From an uncultured Bacteroidales bacterium (lineage in GTDB: Bacteria > Bacteroidota > Bacteroidia > Bacteroidales > Paludibacteraceae): DNA of 64,000 nt. Below, piece after piece: positions 16,010 to 25,100 of this stretch; the first letter of the stretch is position 1; each line of letters begins with the position of its first letter. A program made the position numbers and the translations under genes. The notes beneath the pieces were generated by a model. The model searched no databases and was not told the DNA's origin. It saw only the letters and a program-made list of their open reading frames with translations. Location of the stretch: contig CALCGX010000127.1 in NCBI GenBank assembly GCA_937901225.1, positions 1-64,000 on the forward strand, written 5' to 3'.

Positions 16010-18253
16010 TTAGAAAGTCGCCCCAGTATTCTTTTCTTCGGCTCCTGCATCTACTTTGTGCTCCTCTTCAAGCCAAAGCCATGTGGTATTACTTTCTTTG
16101 CCCAAGTACTGCACTTTGGCTTTTACGATTTTTGTACCTTCAGGCACTGCCACTGGCGCACTATATACTTGCCATTCGCCATCATCAAAGTTATAGAGTA
16201 TCTCGCCACCTTCCATCACTTTGTTCATCGCCACGGTTAATGGCAAACTATCCACTGCCACTGGCTTCACACCGGGCTGTTGAATATGGAAATTACGACC
16301 GCTGGCTGCCAATTGTGGCACGAATACTTCATATACCAAGCGATTGTATTCGCTCAAAGTCAATGCGCTGCGGTTGTTCCATGCGCGCTCTGCCAAACCG
16401 TAAATCTTTGGATAAATCTGCCACTCCACTTGCGCGAACGAACGAATCACTTCGCCCCACAATTGCGCATTCATACCGATTACATTTGGGTGAATCAGTG
16501 GCTCCCAATCAAACGAACGATACTCATCGGTGTATCCACCCCAGTTGAGTCCTTTCTCTTCGTGGTGATTGCAGTATGCAAAGTCAAAGTACAAGCGGTT
16601 AGCGTTTGCTAATACCACGGGATAACCAGCCTCTGCCATCTCCAATGGCTTGGTATTGCTGTTGAGCCATGAGTAGCAAATGGCTTTGCTCTCGGGCTTG
16701 CAGAAGTGGGTGATTTCTTCCCAACCCATTGGTTGCAGGTTGTAGCGATTCAATATCTCCAACACCGCATCAATAAATGCCTGATGCTCCTCGCGTGTCA
16801 ATGCACCCTTAGGTACTTCATCGCCACCAATGTTTAGTTGTGTCAATGGTTGTCCTGCCTCCTCGTGCATCTTCACCAACTCGGTCACGACATGGTCAAT
16901 AAATTCCACTGCATAGGGCTTGGTTACATCAATCACATTGTCCGTATAGTTTTGTGCAGACTTATATACGCGAGCGTTGAACGCGCTGTCAGTCAGCATG
17001 TTACCCATTGCTTTCTTGGCTGCACGCATATGACCAGGCATGTCTATCTCTGGTATTACGCGGATGTGACGCTCGCCAGCGTATTTCAGCAATTCGATGT
17101 ACTTCTCGCGTGTGATATAGCCATTGGCTGTGGTGGGCGCATTAGGGTCCCAACCGCCACAATACATTGGCAGCAGACACTCGCTTTCATCGGTGGTATA
17201 ACCGCGTTTAGAACCTATATCGGTCAGCTGTGGCAATCCTGGAATCTCCAATCGCCATGCCTCATCATCCGTCAAGTGGAAATGTAGCACATTCAGTTTG
17301 TGGTATGCCATGATGTCCAAAACGCGGTAGATAGAGTCCACGGGGTAGTAGTTGCGCACCACATCCAGCATGATACCGCGGTGGTGCAAGTCGGGGTAGT
17401 CGGTCACGCTGCCGCATGGCACCACTTCGCCCCATTGTTTCAATGTCTGTTTGGCGTAGAACACACCTGCTTCATCGCTGGCTTCGATGGTGATTGTGCT
17501 TGGAGTAATAATCATGCGATAACCTTCCGCCACCATGTTCGCATCGGTGCGAACGACCATTTCTGCCTTTGCCACTTCGCATACTCCTTCGGTATAAATA
17601 GCTTGCTTTGGCTGTGGCAACAACGGCTGCACAGCCTCTTTTCCAGCTCCCTTCCCTTCAGGGAGGGGGTGGGGGGCGGCTCTCTCGCCCAATACTCCTT
17701 CCACATAATCATACACATACGCACCTTCGGCGTAAGGTGTTTTCTCCCATGTTACGATACCTCGTTTCATCTGTTCTGGGCGCGTGAATGGCGCATAAGT
17801 GCAAGGGATACTAATTGGCTTCCCACTTTTCACCTTTCCGTTTTCCCCTTTCACCTTCACCAAGAAGAATCCCTCTGGGCGCGAAGTCTGACGGATGGCA
17901 TTGCCTTTGAATAGCAACTTAAATGTTCGGCTGCTATCGGGCATGAGTGGTTGAAAATCTTCCGTAGGTGTAATGCTGTGATAGCTGGCTTGCAATTCTG
18001 TTTGCAGAATTTGGTCGCCTTCTGTGTAGATAGGGTGGAGTGACATGTAGTTGAAGTACAATATCCATCCTTCGTTGGTGATTGGTTTGTTCGAGTGGTT
18101 AGTGATGGTGTAGTAGAGTTCGCAAACTCCAGGTGTCACATCATTCTTCCCCATTTCCCAGTGAATTGACATAGGAGGATTTTGAGTACATGATGCAAAG
18201 GTAATCATTGCTGTGATTCCTAAAAGACGTACAATGGCTTTCATGATTTTCAA
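16010..18253 (-). CDS. GH20 beta-N-acetylhexosaminidase lipoprotein
   Basis: The 747-residue protein has a lipoprotein signal (MITFASC). A CHB_HEX-type N-terminal domain spans about residues 25-150, followed by a GH20b domain. The catalytic barrel carries the Asp-Glu pair D478-E479 in LNIGGDEVPKGA, and the C-terminal segment is CHB_HEX_C/Fn3-like. GH20 enzymes remove terminal GlcNAc by substrate-assisted catalysis; next to an amidase and NamZ, the likely substrate is peptidoglycan glycan. Two repeat-derived inserts lie in frame: a 7-bp tandem tract (residues about 131-145, 17820-17861) and a palindromic element (residues about 188-203, 17647-17690). Both fall at domain edges. It is transcribed divergently from the rest of the locus from its own promoter at 18283-18314. 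Confidence 0.88.
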   Translation of the reverse strand: MKIMKAIVRLLGITAMITFASCTQNPPMSIHWEMGKNDVTPGVCELYYTITNHSNKPITNEGWILYFNYMSLHPIYTEGDQILQTELQASYHSITPTEDFQPLMPDSSRTFKLLFKGNAIRQTSRPEGFFLVKVKGENGKVKSGKPISIPCTYAPFTRPEQMKRGIVTWEKTPYAEGAYVYDYVEGVLGERAAPHPLPEGKGAGKEAVQPLLPQPKQAIYTEGVCEVAKAEMVVRTDANMVAEGYRMIITPSTITIEASDEAGVFYAKQTLKQWGEVVPCGSVTDYPDLHHRGIMLDVVRNYYPVDSIYRVLDIMAYHKLNVLHFHLTDDEAWRLEIPGLPQLTDIGSKRGYTTDESECLLPMYCGGWDPNAPTTANGYITREKYIELLKYAGERHIRVIPEIDMPGHMRAAKKAMGNMLTDSAFNARVYKSAQNYTDNVIDVTKPYAVEFIDHVVTELVKMHEEAGQPLTQLNIGGDEVPKGALTREEHQAFIDAVLEILNRYNLQPMGWEEITHFCKPESKAICYSWLNSNTKPLEMAEAGYPVVLANANRLYFDFAYCNHHEEKGLNWGGYTDEYRSFDWEPLIHPNVIGMNAQLWGEVIRSFAQVEWQIYPKIYGLAERAWNNRSALTLSEYNRLVYEVFVPQLAASGRNFHIQQPGVKPVAVDSLPLTVAMNKVMEGGEILYNFDDGEWQVYSAPVAVPEGTKIVKAKVQYLGKESNTTWLWLEEEHKVDAGAEEKNTGATF
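17647..17690. repeat. Palindromic repeat element, copy 1, inside the GH20 gene
   Basis: A GC-rich element around the palindrome TCCCTTCAGGGA, followed by a G-rich run (GGGGGTGGGGGGCGG). It closely matches, in the opposite orientation relative to the coding strand, the copy inside the nitrilase gene at 43044-43090. It is translated here as a Pro/Gly-rich linker (about ERAAPHPLPEGKGAGKE). Confidence 0.75.
17820..17861. repeat. 7-bp tandem repeat tract inside the GH20 gene
   Basis: Six consecutive heptamers related to CTTTCAC (TTCCCAC, TTTTCAC, CTTTCCG, TTTTCCC, CTTTCAC, CTTCACC). Because 21 bp is seven codons, the tract stays in frame and encodes a Lys/Gly-rich stretch at the end of the first domain. 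Confidence 0.6.
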
Positions 18254-18282
18254 TAAAAGTTAAACGCGATTCAATTTTTTTG

Positions 18283-18314
18283 CAAAGGTAAGTAATATTT
18301 TTGATATCTGCAAA
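18283..18314 (-). promoter_or_regulatory. Bacteroidota-type promoter for the GH20 gene
   Basis: On the minus strand TTTG (18311-18314), 20 bp, then TACCTTTG (18283-18290). The start codon at 18253 follows about 30 bp downstream. Confidence 0.75.
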
Positions 18315-18366
18315 TCTTTTTTCTTAACTTCTTGTGATGTGTTACGATGTTTTTGTTGTTGTGTTT

Positions 18367-18440
18367 CACCTATAAATCTTTAGTGATTCTTAGGTGATTC
18401 TTAGGTTATTCATAGGTGATTTATAGGTTATTCAGCATAC
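18367..18440. repeat. 11-bp tandem repeat array, copy 1
   Basis: The array reads CTATAAATCTTTAG, then four 11-bp units of the form TKATTCWTAGG (TGATTCTTAGG twice, TTATTCATAGG, TGATTTATAGG), and ends TTATTCAGCATAC. It lies in the 418-bp space between the divergent GH20 gene and the propeller gene. The same array, with the same two ends but more units, lies at 54864-54967 in the opposite orientation. The rest of this intergenic space holds only AT-rich sequence and the two promoters. Confidence 0.75.
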
Positions 18441-18574
18441 TTAACTATGCCTTTGCTAAGTTATACTTCAAATTTCAATGGTTGATTTCTGGCCAAAAGC
18501 AATCTTTTTTATTTCGCAATAATGTCATAAGAATAGGCGAAATAATTACAAAATTTTATTTTTTTTCGAAAACG

Positions 18575-18606
18575 TTTGCAGGATTCAAAAAAAAACACTA
18601 CCTTTG
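18575..18606 (+). promoter_or_regulatory. Bacteroidota-type promoter for the rightward murein locus
   Basis: TTTG at 18575-18578 and TACCTTTG at 18599-18606 with a 20-bp spacer. The start codon of the first gene is at 18672. This promoter supports the 18672 start over a longer frame from 18576. Confidence 0.75.
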
Positions 18607-18671
18607 TTGCCGATTTATGGATTTTGACTAACAAAAACACAATCTTTTATATTAACTTAAAATTAGAAAAC

Positions 18672-20144
18672 ATGAAAAGAATTTTTATCTCTTTCCTCGC
18701 TGTTATAGCGATGGTAGGTATGGCAAATGCACAGCGCGTATGGGCGTACAATCTTGATTTAGAAGAGTCTGTTGGGGGACTTTCTATGTGCAAGTTTACT
18801 TTTGTTGCTACTGCTAATGCTACAACAGCTAATCTAGTCTTCTTTAATGCAGATGGTGTAGAGGTTGGCAAAGTAGCTGTGGAGAATGTTGTTAAGGGTG
18901 AGAATGTGGTGGAACTTAATCTTGATGCAATTCCTGGTCAAGGTGCTTTGAATTGGGCTGTGGAGCTGGCTGCTGAACCAATAGTAGAAATTACAGAGTT
19001 GACTGATGAGTCTGTGGATGTATTTCATTTCTACCTTTCACAAGGCGTAGCCATTAATAATAGTCCAGAGTCTGCACATTTTGGCAAAATTTACGTGGCT
19101 AATCCTCAGGTAGGTGCAGATGGAATGAGTGATTATACTAGCAACCAAGAACGTGGTATCTATGTGTTTGATCCACTTTTGAATTTGGAAAATGAGCCAG
19201 GTTATGGTTATTTGCCATTTGAGTTTTCGTTGGGCAATAGTTGGGATGCGATTCACCGCATAGCTGTTGATCCTAAAGATGGCACAGTCGCTTTTGCGAA
19301 ATGGGATAAAGAGCCATTTTCTATTTATGCCGTTAGTCCTGATAGTTTGAGTCCTGATGTGTGGTGGGATAATGTAGTGGACTTAACACCAGAATTGAAC
19401 CAACCAGTATCTCTGTGCTATGACAAAGAGGGTACTTTGTGTGTGTTGTGTTATGATGCAAAGGGTCAAACTTCTTCTATTTATAGTATTTATAAGGTTC
19501 ATGCTGATGGTACAACGGAGGCTGTGTTTACAGAAGAGGGTTGGATGGTTACTGGTCGTGCTGATATTGCTGCTGATGGACAAGGTGGCTATTGGGTGGT
19601 GACAAAAGCAACTGCCAACAATGATCCGACCGCTAAATTGATGCATATTGGTCAAAATGGTATTGATTTTGAAGTTTCGAATGGTGCCGATACGTTGGGT
19701 ATGCCAGAAAACTTTAACCGTGCTCAATTGGCATACGATATGAAGCGTGATATCTTGGCTATCGGTGGTGGCGGAAAGGTAACATTGTATAATGTGGCTT
19801 ACGATGAGAATGGAGCCCCATTGATGGAGAAGTGGACAGAAACTCCAATGTTTGATCCTGCAAAACCAGCATGGAATACGGACGGTATTGCATTTGACTA
19901 TGCAGGCGATATGGTTGTGATGAGTGCATCCAACGAGCGCTTCTATAAATTTGCTATGCCAACCGATAATAATACTTGTACCACTCCGGCTCCAAAGACA
20001 CAGTTAGTGTACAAGGGGGGGGATGAGACGGCTTTGCAAACGACAACAACGGTAGAGCAAACTGCACGCAAAGTAATTATTGACGGACAATTATATATCC
20101 GCCGTGCGGGCAAATTGTATAATGCTATCGGTCAACAAAGATAA
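18672..20144 (+). CDS. Secreted beta-propeller-like protein (DUF4623-type), first gene of the murein locus
   Basis: A 490-residue exported protein (signal MKRIFISFLAVIAMVGMANA). After an N-terminal beta domain it has repeating strand motifs (GVAINNSPESAHFGKIYVAN, IAVDPKDG, IAFDYAGDMVVMSASNERF) that suggest a beta-propeller. Nearly the same motif order occurs in the C-terminal part of the amidase at 22175-25945 (GVAVDKTPTSPYFGRIYVSN, IDFDAAGNLYIVSNSNERL), so the two are paralogous modules. The C-terminus is a short tag (KVIIDGQLYIRRAGKLYNA). A binding role for peptidoglycan or fragments is plausible; no catalytic residues were recognised. The family label is tentative. Confidence 0.6.
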   Translation: MKRIFISFLAVIAMVGMANAQRVWAYNLDLEESVGGLSMCKFTFVATANATTANLVFFNADGVEVGKVAVENVVKGENVVELNLDAIPGQGALNWAVELAAEPIVEITELTDESVDVFHFYLSQGVAINNSPESAHFGKIYVANPQVGADGMSDYTSNQERGIYVFDPLLNLENEPGYGYLPFEFSLGNSWDAIHRIAVDPKDGTVAFAKWDKEPFSIYAVSPDSLSPDVWWDNVVDLTPELNQPVSLCYDKEGTLCVLCYDAKGQTSSIYSIYKVHADGTTEAVFTEEGWMVTGRADIAADGQGGYWVVTKATANNDPTAKLMHIGQNGIDFEVSNGADTLGMPENFNRAQLAYDMKRDILAIGGGGKVTLYNVAYDENGAPLMEKWTETPMFDPAKPAWNTDGIAFDYAGDMVVMSASNERFYKFAMPTDNNTCTTPAPKTQLVYKGGDETALQTTTTVEQTARKVIIDGQLYIRRAGKLYNAIGQQR

Positions 20145-20157
20145 ATGATCTAATCAG

Positions 20158-20188
20158 GGAAGGGATGTTTTTTGTCCCTTCCTTTTTG
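20158..20188 (+). terminator. Hairpin terminator after the first locus gene
   Basis: Arms GGAAGGGA (20158-20165) and TCCCTTCC (20175-20182), followed by TTTTTGTG. It lies inside the gene train, so it may act as an attenuator that lets the first gene be expressed above the downstream genes. Confidence 0.75.
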
Positions 20189-20217
20189 TGTTTCAATGAC
20201 TTAATAATGATTGCTTT

Positions 20218-22146
20218 ATGAATAAGAAAAATCTGCTTCTATTGTGCTGTATGGTATTAGGCATTTTATGCGTATCTGCAGCTCCTAAAAGAGAGATGCG
20301 TGCAACATGGTTGACTGCTGTCGCAAATATTGATTGGCCAATGTCTTCGACCAAAACAGTAGAGGCTCAACAGGCTGAATTATTAGAGTTGTTGGACGTA
20401 TGCGTGGAAACGAATATGAATACCGTACTTTTGCATATTCGTCCTGCATGCGATGCCTTATATAAGTCTAAATATGAGCCATGGTCAAGCTATCTTAATC
20501 ATGGGCGTGGCGTTGATCCTGGTTACGATCCATTGCAGTTCTGTATTGATGAGTGTCACAAGCGTGGATTGACATGCCATGGATGGATCAATCCATATCG
20601 CTATGGTAAGCGCGGTGGATACGATTGGACAGGCAATGATGATACCACTCAATTGAATTACAAGCATACCCATCCAGAATGGTTGCTTTATTATAAAAAT
20701 GATATTTACCTTGATCCTGCTCAACCCGAAGTGCGTCAGCGAATCAAAGAGGTGGTGGGAGATATTATCAATAATTACGATGTGGATGGTATCTTGATGG
20801 ATGACTACTTCTATCCATATGGTGGCACAACTAATCAAGATGCAGCTAGTGTAGAGAAATACAAACCTGCTGATATGAATGTGGGGGATTGGCGCCGTCA
20901 AAATGTCAATATGATGATCAAAGATGTCTATGATACCATTCAGGCGGTTAAACCTTGGGTGACGTTTGGTGTTTCGCCATTTGGTATTTGGACTACGGAT
21001 TCTAATGTGGCACGAAAGCGCGGTATAAGACTGCCAAGTGGCATCTCTGGTGGTAATATGTATGCTGAAATTTATTGCGATCCAGTAGCGTGGCTCGAAG
21101 AGGGAACGGTGGATTATATATCGCCACAGTTGTATTGGAAGGTTGGAGGTGGTCAAGATTACAAGCGATTGAGTCGTTGGTGGGCAGAACTTTGCAACCG
21201 TTTTGGTAAGCATTTTTATTCTAGCATGGCATTGTACAAATATGAAGAGGGTGCAACAGGCTTTGCTATTAGTGATATCCGTCAGCAACTCGTTTATAAT
21301 CGTGTAGTGACAGACAATGCGCCAGGTGCTGTATTCTACAACACGCGTGCATGGGCAGAATACAATGCGAAAAAGTTAAGAGTGAACTTAACTAAAAATG
21401 AAGCAGAGTTTCAATACATTGCTTTACCACCTGCGATCAACTGGAAACCTGCAAAAGAGCGCGTAATGGTGGAGAATTTAGCACTGAAAGGTCAAATGCT
21501 CTCATGGACACATGCGGATAAGGATGTGCACTTTGCGATATATGCAGCAACAACGGATAGCGTGGGAACTTTCTCTATTGGCGAAACGTTGATAGGTGTT
21601 TCTTATACTACTTCATTCGAATTACCTGCTGGCATCAATCCACAGGACTATCGCATCGGTGTGAGCGTGTTAGATAAATACAATAATGAATTCGCTTTAC
21701 GTATCTTAGGAGAAGAATTGTTAACTCCTCAAGCACCAAAATTGGTGTATCCTCGTGATGGCTATCCTTGTAAATTGCCTATTGTATTTGAATGGCAGGC
21801 GGTGGAAAAAGCGGATAGTTATATCATTCAAATAGCGCGTGACGAGCAAATGCAAGACCTCTTAGCTGTGCAAGAAGTTGTCACAACTACCTTTTCTACT
21901 GACTTGCGTATCAATTTACAGCAATTACCTTTAGGAAATTATTATTGGCGAGTGAAAGCACGTATTCCTAATGCAGGTGATACATGGAGCCCAGTTCGAC
22001 GTGTAGAGTTTGCATTGGAAGATGCTGTGGATAACATTGAGGTAGAAATACCTGAATGTAAAAAGTACCTTGAAAATGGCTTACTACTAATCGAAAGAGA
22101 GGGGCGAATTTATAACTTATTAGGAAATGAAATAACAACAAAATAA
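20218..22146 (+). CDS. GHL10-type glycoside hydrolase (family 10-like, DUF187/YngK-like)
   Basis: The 642-residue secreted protein (signal ending CVSAA) begins with REMRATWLTAVANIDWP, the hallmark start of GHL10 proteins. The barrel continues with VLLHIRPACDALYKS, KRGLTCHGWINPYR and DVDGILMDDYFYPY. C-terminal Fn3/Ig-like domains follow (about residues 420-610), ending with a short tag (LENGLLLIEREGRIYNLLG). The acidic pair in ILMDDYFYP is at the expected active-site strand. The barrel family is widespread in Bacteroidota and its substrate is poorly defined; placement beside an amidase and NamZ suggests glycan strands of peptidoglycan. It starts shortly after a hairpin terminator and ends 28 bp before the amidase. 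Confidence 0.8.
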   Translation: MNKKNLLLLCCMVLGILCVSAAPKREMRATWLTAVANIDWPMSSTKTVEAQQAELLELLDVCVETNMNTVLLHIRPACDALYKSKYEPWSSYLNHGRGVDPGYDPLQFCIDECHKRGLTCHGWINPYRYGKRGGYDWTGNDDTTQLNYKHTHPEWLLYYKNDIYLDPAQPEVRQRIKEVVGDIINNYDVDGILMDDYFYPYGGTTNQDAASVEKYKPADMNVGDWRRQNVNMMIKDVYDTIQAVKPWVTFGVSPFGIWTTDSNVARKRGIRLPSGISGGNMYAEIYCDPVAWLEEGTVDYISPQLYWKVGGGQDYKRLSRWWAELCNRFGKHFYSSMALYKYEEGATGFAISDIRQQLVYNRVVTDNAPGAVFYNTRAWAEYNAKKLRVNLTKNEAEFQYIALPPAINWKPAKERVMVENLALKGQMLSWTHADKDVHFAIYAATTDSVGTFSIGETLIGVSYTTSFELPAGINPQDYRIGVSVLDKYNNEFALRILGEELLTPQAPKLVYPRDGYPCKLPIVFEWQAVEKADSYIIQIARDEQMQDLLAVQEVVTTTFSTDLRINLQQLPLGNYYWRVKARIPNAGDTWSPVRRVEFALEDAVDNIEVEIPECKKYLENGLLLIEREGRIYNLLGNEITTK

Positions 22147-22174
22147 ATTATTAACACTTAAATAACAATCAATC

Positions 22175-25100
22175 ATGAGAAAATTAGCACTATTATTTGG
22201 GCTACTTTTTGCAGTAATGCTTACTGCCCAAACCACCGTTAGTATTCGCGATCAAAAGATGGAAGTGAATCGTAATGGTGAAACGTATGTATTAGCACCT
22301 AATGGTGACGATGCCAGTTATTTCTGGGCAAGTGTTTCACCTGATGAAAAACATCTTGTTTATGTGACTGCTCGCTATGGCACTTTTGTCTGCGACATCA
22401 ATGGCGAGAACGTTCGTTCAATGGGACGTATGAATGCGCCTAAATGGTTGGACAACAACCATGTATCAGGTATGCAAGAGTTTTATACGGGACATGATGA
22501 AATCGATTATATCCGTTATATTTCTCGTAACATCAATAGCCATGATACGCGTGAATTGTCTGAGATTGAGCGTACTATTTTTATTGCTGCAGAAAATCAA
22601 CGCTTAGCAGCAGCTAAAGAGCGCCAAATGAAGCGAATCGCAGCGAAAAAACAAGTAACTGCAAGAACCGATTTAAAAGGACTCAAAATATATCTTAATG
22701 CTGGACACGGTGGCTATGATAGCAATGACCGCAGTTGTTGGACAGTTCCTGTGCCTGAAACTTGGAGCAATCCTAATGGTTATTGGGAGAGTAAGTCCAA
22801 CCTGACTAAAGCATTGGCGCTTGAGGAAATGCTCAAGAAAGCTGGTGCTACTGTCATTATGTCACGTAGAACAAACAAATCTGGTGTACGTGATATTGAA
22901 TACTATCCAGGCGCTACTGCTGCAGAAATAGCAGAGTTGAAGAATGGTGATGACCGCGATTTGAGTGCTATAGCAGAAGAGGCCAATGCAAACGATGTTG
23001 ACCACTTCTTGTCTATTCACTCCAATGCATTGAATGGGCAAACCAACTATCTTTTAATGCTCTATCACGGATACAATGACCAACCTACAGTTGCTCAAAG
23101 TGATAAGATGGCAGAGAGTAGTGGTAACATCCAGATTCAAAACCCTCTGACCGTTTGGACTAGTCCAAAACCATTGTTGCGTGGTGATTTTACATTCTAT
23201 GGTGATGATATGGGACTTGGAGTATTACGTCCTCTGACTGTGCCTGGCTTTTTGAGCGAAGGTAGTTTCCATGACTATGCTCCTGAAACTCACCGCCTTT
23301 GCAATGATGACTATTGTCGTCTTGAAGCCTTGCGTATGTACCAACACTTCCACAAGTGGTTTGAGGCTCCTCTTCCACAAACAGCTACCATTAGCGGTTG
23401 GGTGAAATCAAGCAATGAGTTGGTGGATGTATTGGGTGAACCTAAATTTGTATATGTTAAGAATAGTGATGACCAATGGTTGCCAATCAATGGTGCTAAA
23501 GTAGAGTTGTATAAAGGAACCACTAAGGTTGCTGAAAAAACAACGGATAATTGGTACAATGGAGTGTTTGCATTCTACGATTTGACACCGGGTACATATA
23601 AACTAGTTGTTACCAAAGATAAATATGCTACTGTTACCACAGAGGTTACTGTAAAAGCAGAAGAGATCGCTGGTGTAAAAGTGCGTATGAAGAATATCCG
23701 TTTGCACTTGGAGGATTATCCAGAACAAGAGAATGATGCTGTCGCTTTGGATAAATATGAATTTGAGTTGGTGGAGACACTTCAAGCGAAATCAAATAAT
23801 ATTGTACGTGCTTTGCAACGCAATGGTAATTATTATGTTTTGGCAAATGGAGAAATCAAGAAAAGCAACGCAGATTTCTCTGTGACGACAGCTATACCAT
23901 TGCCTGCAGGAGTGGAAATTTGCGATATAGCCTTTACTGCTGACGATTATCTCGTAGCAAAAGCCAAAGATAAAGGCGCATTCTATACTTGGGATGAAAA
24001 TCTGCAAAACCCAACACTTCTCTTCGAGGTAGCTTCTGTTAAGGGTAATTCTTTTGCTGTCAGTGGCGCGCGCTGGGAAAGTACATATTATCTTGGAGAA
24101 GGTACCAATATGCACAAGATTGTGTATAATGAAGATACGAAGAAAGCTACTGTTACTACCGAAACAGCTAAAGAAGATTTAACTGGCAAGCAACTGATGA
24201 TTATGCCACAAGGTACTATCAGTACAGTTTATGGAGCTTCATTCTTACGTTATGCGGATCGTATGTATATGGTTAAGCCAACAGGAAATAGCGATGCATT
24301 CCAATTGTACGATGTTACAGATGGTATCGCAAAAGCAAAGCCTGCAAGTGATGTCTATCCAGCTATATTTACAACAGATGCACCTGGTACACAAACAATG
24401 GCTTGGGTTGATGGATATACTATTCACGTGGCTACATTGGCAAATGGTTATAATTTGAAACATTACCAGACGCTTACCAGCCCTGTTGCTAACGTATTTG
24501 CAGGCGAAGTAGAATTCGATGGTAAAAATTTCTACTTCCGTTTAAATGAAGATGCTACAGATGTTAGTCTGACTATCGAGAAAAACAACGAAGTTGTACG
24601 TACTCATAGTTGGGGCGCGCTCAAAAAAGGTTTGCATAAGCAATCCAATCCTTTCTGGGCTACAGCATTTGATCACTTTAGCATTGTAGCTACCGCACGT
24701 GCTGTATCTTTCCCTGTTAAGGTTAGCAATGATGATGAGATTTTCCAATTCTATGCTGCTCGTGGCGTAGCTGTGGATAAGACACCTACCAGTCCATACT
24801 TTGGTCGTATCTACGTAAGCAACTCTGTTGCTGGACAATGTATAGAAGGTGAGGCTACTAAATACCGTAATTCTTCAATGGGTATCTTTGTGTTGAGTAA
24901 TGACTTCACTGACATTACCAATCAAGGTGCTACTGGTTGGTTAGGTGGAGTAGAGTGGGGTGCTAACAACTCTAGTACCAATTATCAATTTGCATTAGCT
25001 CGTCCTGCTGTGGCTCCAGATGGCGATGTATTTGTGACTAGTTCTTCATACACATCTGCGGGTGTGTACATCATGAATCCTGCTAAGCCAGAGGCGACTT

